Assembly (NCBI RefSeq): GCF_900626285.1
Contig: NZ_LR131147.1
Coordinates: 3,228,948 to 3,251,985, forward strand
From: Intestinimonas massiliensis (ex Afouda et al. 2020)
Lineage (GTDB): Bacteria > Bacillota > Clostridia > Oscillospirales > Oscillospiraceae
Reading direction: 5' to 3'
DNA: 23,038 nt
In this document: piece by piece, positions 20,583 through 23,038 of the stretch
Position numbering within the stretch: position 1 is the stretch's first letter
Layout of the letters: every line of letters starts with the position of its first letter
Made by a program: the position numbers and the translations under genes
Notes under the pieces: generated by a model
The model's input: only the letters and a program-made list of their open reading frames with translations
What the model was told of the DNA's origin: nothing
The model's database searches: none

Positions 20583-21581
20583 TTGGAACACCTGTTAGCG
20601 CCGCTGGTGGGGGACGCCTCCCCCGTCACGGTGATCGGGCTGTGCAAGAACGCCGGAAAAACCACCGCCATGCGCCGGCTGATGGCGGAACTGGAGAACG
20701 AGCGGCTGGCCCTTACCTCGGTAGGCCGGGACGGCGAGAGCACCGACCTGGTAACGGGCACCGAAAAGCCCGATTTGTATGTGAAAGCCGGAGATCTGTT
20801 TGCCACCGCCCGGGGGATGCTCTCCCTGTGCGATCCCACCCTGGAGGTGGTGGGTCTCACTGACGTGATGACCCCGCTGGGGCCGGTGGCCATTCTGCGG
20901 GCCCTGTCCGATGGCTATGTGCAGCTGGCCGGGCCCTCCGCCGCCGGGCAGCTGCCACCCCTGACCAAAACGTTCCTGGAGCTGGGCGCCCAGCGGGTGC
21001 TCATCGACGGGGCAGCCGGGCGCAAGTCCCTGGCGGGAGCCGGGGTGGAGGGAGTGGCCCTGCTGTGCACCGGCGCCTCCCTGGACCGGGACATGGAGCT
21101 GGTGGTGGCGGAGACCGCCCACACCTGCTGGCTCTTCGACCGCAAGCCCCCGGAAAATCAAAAGCTGCGGCAGGCCCTGGAGGGTCTGGAGGCCCGCTTT
21201 GCCCTGTTTACCCCGGACGGGGAGCCTATGGAGCTGCCCCTGGACGAGACCGGCGGTCCCCGTTGGAACAAGCTGCCCCGGCAGCCCCTGGTGGTATGGG
21301 CCGCCGGCGGCATTATGGACCCGCTGCTGAAAACCCTGGCCCGGCGGGGCGCCCCCACCACCCTGGTGGCGGCGGACGCCACCCATGTACTGGCAGGCCG
21401 CGCCGCCCTGGACCTGTTCCTGCGCAACGGCGGGGAGCTGCTGGTGCGGCGGGAGCTGACCATCGCGGCGGTGGCCGCCAACCCCTGGTCGGCCTACGGC
21501 TGGCATTTTGAGGCGGACAAATTCGTACAAGCCCTCCGGCAGGCCATCGACCTGCCGGTGGTCAACGTGAAGGAGGCATAG
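20583..21581 (+). CDS. kamB: KamB-like subunit of lysine 5,6-aminomutase reactivase
   Basis: The start is TTG at 20583, 7 bases after GGGAGG; the upstream ATG 20535 is excluded by the promoter position. The product has 332 residues. A P-loop GLCKNAGKTT lies at 19-28, followed by the block LALTSVGRDGESTDLVTGTE and PLGPVAILRALSDGYVQLAG. These match my memory of clostridial KamB proteins. KamB and KamC are proposed to restore the B12-dependent lysine 5,6-aminomutase (KamDE) by exchanging damaged cobalamin, using ATP. The MutS-like gene follows after 3 bases, the arrangement found in lysine-fermentation operons. kamDE itself is not in the window, so the pathway assignment rests on family and pairing. 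Confidence 0.78.
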   Translation: MEHLLAPLVGDASPVTVIGLCKNAGKTTAMRRLMAELENERLALTSVGRDGESTDLVTGTEKPDLYVKAGDLFATARGMLSLCDPTLEVVGLTDVMTPLGPVAILRALSDGYVQLAGPSAAGQLPPLTKTFLELGAQRVLIDGAAGRKSLAGAGVEGVALLCTGASLDRDMELVVAETAHTCWLFDRKPPENQKLRQALEGLEARFALFTPDGEPMELPLDETGGPRWNKLPRQPLVVWAAGGIMDPLLKTLARRGAPTTLVAADATHVLAGRAALDLFLRNGGELLVRRELTIAAVAANPWSAYGWHFEADKFVQALRQAIDLPVVNVKEA

Positions 21582-21584
21582 GCC

Positions 21585-23003
21585 ATGAAACTGACCTTGG
21601 AACTGCGGGAGAACGCCGGCCTGCAATGGGTGCTGGAGCGGCTGAGCCCCCTGTCGCCCTTCGGCCGGACGGCGGCCCGGGACCTGCGCTGGTACGGCCC
21701 CGGGGAGGAGAAGGCTCTGGAGGAGGAGCTGGACAACGTGGCCCTGTCCATGGAGCTGTGGAACGCCGGGAGCACCCGGCCCCAGGAGGGGACCTTCTGC
21801 GGCTGCGGCCCGGTGGAGCTGGACCCGGCGGACCTGAAGGACGCCGCCTCTGCCCTGCGGGGGGTGACCAAGCAGCTGCCCCTGTTCCACGACATCCGGG
21901 GCTCCTTCGACCGGGACCCCGGAGTGCCCTTCGACCTGGTGGAACTGTTTGAAATCAAGCATTTTCTGGTGACCCTGGAGCGGCTGGTGCAGGCCTACGA
22001 GGCCATGCCCGCCCTGTCCGGCATCACCTTCCCCTCCCTGGCGGAAGCCCTGGACCTGATGGACCCGGACGGCCGGCGGCTGCCCACCTTCACCGTGGCC
22101 AACTGCTACCACAACGACCTGGCCCCCCTGCGGGCGGAGAAGGCCAAGCTGGAAAAGGCCATCCGCATGACCCAGGACGACAAGCGGGGTCCCCTGCTGG
22201 AAAAGCGGCGGGTACTGGCGGTGCAGGAGGACCAGCTGGAGCTGGTGGTGCGCCAGGACCTGACCGGCAAGCTGATGGTGTGGAAGGACCGGTTCCTCAC
22301 CTGCATGGAGACCCTGGGCCGTCTGGACCTGACCGTGGCCAAGGCCAAGCTGGCCCTGCGGTTCGGCTGCGCCCGCCCCACCCTCAGCCGGGATAAGTCC
22401 ATCACCCTCCACGGGGTGCGCCATCCCCAGGTGGAGGAGGACCTGCGCAACCGGGGCGAGAGCTTCACCCCCCTGGACCTGGAGCTGGGCAAGGGCTGCA
22501 CGGTCATCACCGGCGCCAACATGGGCGGCAAGACCGTGTCCCTGCGCTCCACCGTCCTCTCCCTGCTGCTGTGCCAGTGCGGCTTCTTCGTGTTCGCCCA
22601 GTCCGCCGCCCTCCCCCTGTTTGAGCGGGTGGAGCTGATCCTGGCCGACAGCGGCCCGGGAGCCGGCGGCCTGTCCTCCTTCGGCAAGGAGGTCCACCTG
22701 CTGGACAAGCTGCTGCGGGAGACCAAGGGCCAGTTCTTCTTCGTGGCTCTGGACGAGTTCGCCCGGGGCACCAACCCCCAGGAGGGCGCCGCCCTGGCCC
22801 GGGCCCTGGTGCGCCATCTGGGCACCCTGGACTGCGTGGCCCTCATGACCACCCACTACGACGGGGTGAGCGACGTGGCCGGCTCCCACTACCAGGTGGC
22901 CGGTCTGGTGCGTGACATCCAGGGCGACGAGGGGGACGATCCCCGCAAGCGCATCGCCCGGCGGATGGACTACCGGCTCCTGCCCGCCCCGCCGGGCGTG
23001 TAG
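21585..23003 (+). CDS. kamC: KamC-like MutS-related ATPase of lysine 5,6-aminomutase reactivase
   Basis: The protein has 472 residues; GGAGGCATAGGCC precedes the ATG, overlapping the end of kamB. The N-terminal helical region (about 1-180) is followed by a coiled-coil-prone stretch (about 180-230) and a MutS domain V ATPase (about 270-450): Walker A ITGANMGGKT (308-317), SSFGKEV (364-370), Walker B FFVALDEFARGTNPQEG (385-401) and His in MTTHYD (424). It lacks the mismatch-binding domain of MutS1 and the Smr nuclease of MutS2, so it is not a repair protein. Paired with KamB it should power reactivation of the aminomutase. The next gene lies beyond the window. Confidence 0.82.
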   Translation: MKLTLELRENAGLQWVLERLSPLSPFGRTAARDLRWYGPGEEKALEEELDNVALSMELWNAGSTRPQEGTFCGCGPVELDPADLKDAASALRGVTKQLPLFHDIRGSFDRDPGVPFDLVELFEIKHFLVTLERLVQAYEAMPALSGITFPSLAEALDLMDPDGRRLPTFTVANCYHNDLAPLRAEKAKLEKAIRMTQDDKRGPLLEKRRVLAVQEDQLELVVRQDLTGKLMVWKDRFLTCMETLGRLDLTVAKAKLALRFGCARPTLSRDKSITLHGVRHPQVEEDLRNRGESFTPLDLELGKGCTVITGANMGGKTVSLRSTVLSLLLCQCGFFVFAQSAALPLFERVELILADSGPGAGGLSSFGKEVHLLDKLLRETKGQFFFVALDEFARGTNPQEGAALARALVRHLGTLDCVALMTTHYDGVSDVAGSHYQVAGLVRDIQGDEGDDPRKRIARRMDYRLLPAPPGV

Positions 23004-23038
23004 CCGGAGAGTGCGGCCCGCCTCATCGGTGTAGCCGG

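Noticed and set aside
20595..22889. 764-codon open frame on the minus strand across kamB-kamC
   Set aside because: It is a mirror of two real genes; low-complexity Gly/Gln/His composition and no domain.
1..23038. CRISPR array, tRNA, rRNA or prophage genes
   Set aside because: No regularly spaced repeats, no cloverleaf or conserved rRNA segments and no phage structural genes were seen on either strand.

Overview
The window is G+C-rich DNA with strongly C/G-ending codons. It suggests an anaerobic gut Firmicute of the Oscillospiraceae (Flavonifractor / Intestinimonas / Lawsonibacter type). This is inferred from the style of its ECF sigma/anti-sigma pairs, a selenocysteine-type SelD, a DUF1846 protein and a KamB/KamC-like pair of lysine fermentation. 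No rRNA, tRNA or CRISPR array was seen.

Region 1 (1-3615) is an accessory, IS-modified segment. The window opens inside the end of one IS110-family element (1-134). A second, nearly complete copy lies at about 2143-3602, in the same orientation. Between them are an XRE-type regulator with a membrane tail, a small membrane protein, a TetR regulator, and two decayed remnants (an OmpR-type response-regulator C-terminus and a membrane protein). The second IS sits directly against the Shine-Dalgarno of an ECF sigma gene. Its ends allow the empty target site to be reconstructed, and its non-coding end folds into a hairpin whose loop can pair upstream, making it a bridge-RNA candidate.

Region 2 (3616-12866) is rich in envelope signalling: an ECF sigma with a zinc-finger anti-sigma; a single polypeptide that fuses an ECF sigma to a membrane-anchored DUF4179-like anti-sigma/sensor; a frameshifted small secreted-protein gene; an EF-G-like GTPase with its own strong promoter; a divergent operon of a third ECF sigma with a polytopic membrane partner; and a lipoprotein. 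Most units end in clear intrinsic terminators.

Region 3 (12884-19105) carries a DUF1846 protein (minus strand), a BlaI / M56-peptidase / small membrane protein operon behind a palindromic operator, and a minus-strand selD-udk operon. selD contains an in-frame UGA at codon 17 followed by a SECIS-like hairpin, so a plain ORF call would truncate it.

Region 4 (19232-end) carries a P-loop ATPase of the PRK06851 type, then kamB-kamC (putative reactivase of the B12-dependent lysine 5,6-aminomutase) behind a near-consensus promoter with overlapping inverted repeats just upstream. The rest of a lysine-fermentation operon may follow beyond the window, but this is not seen.
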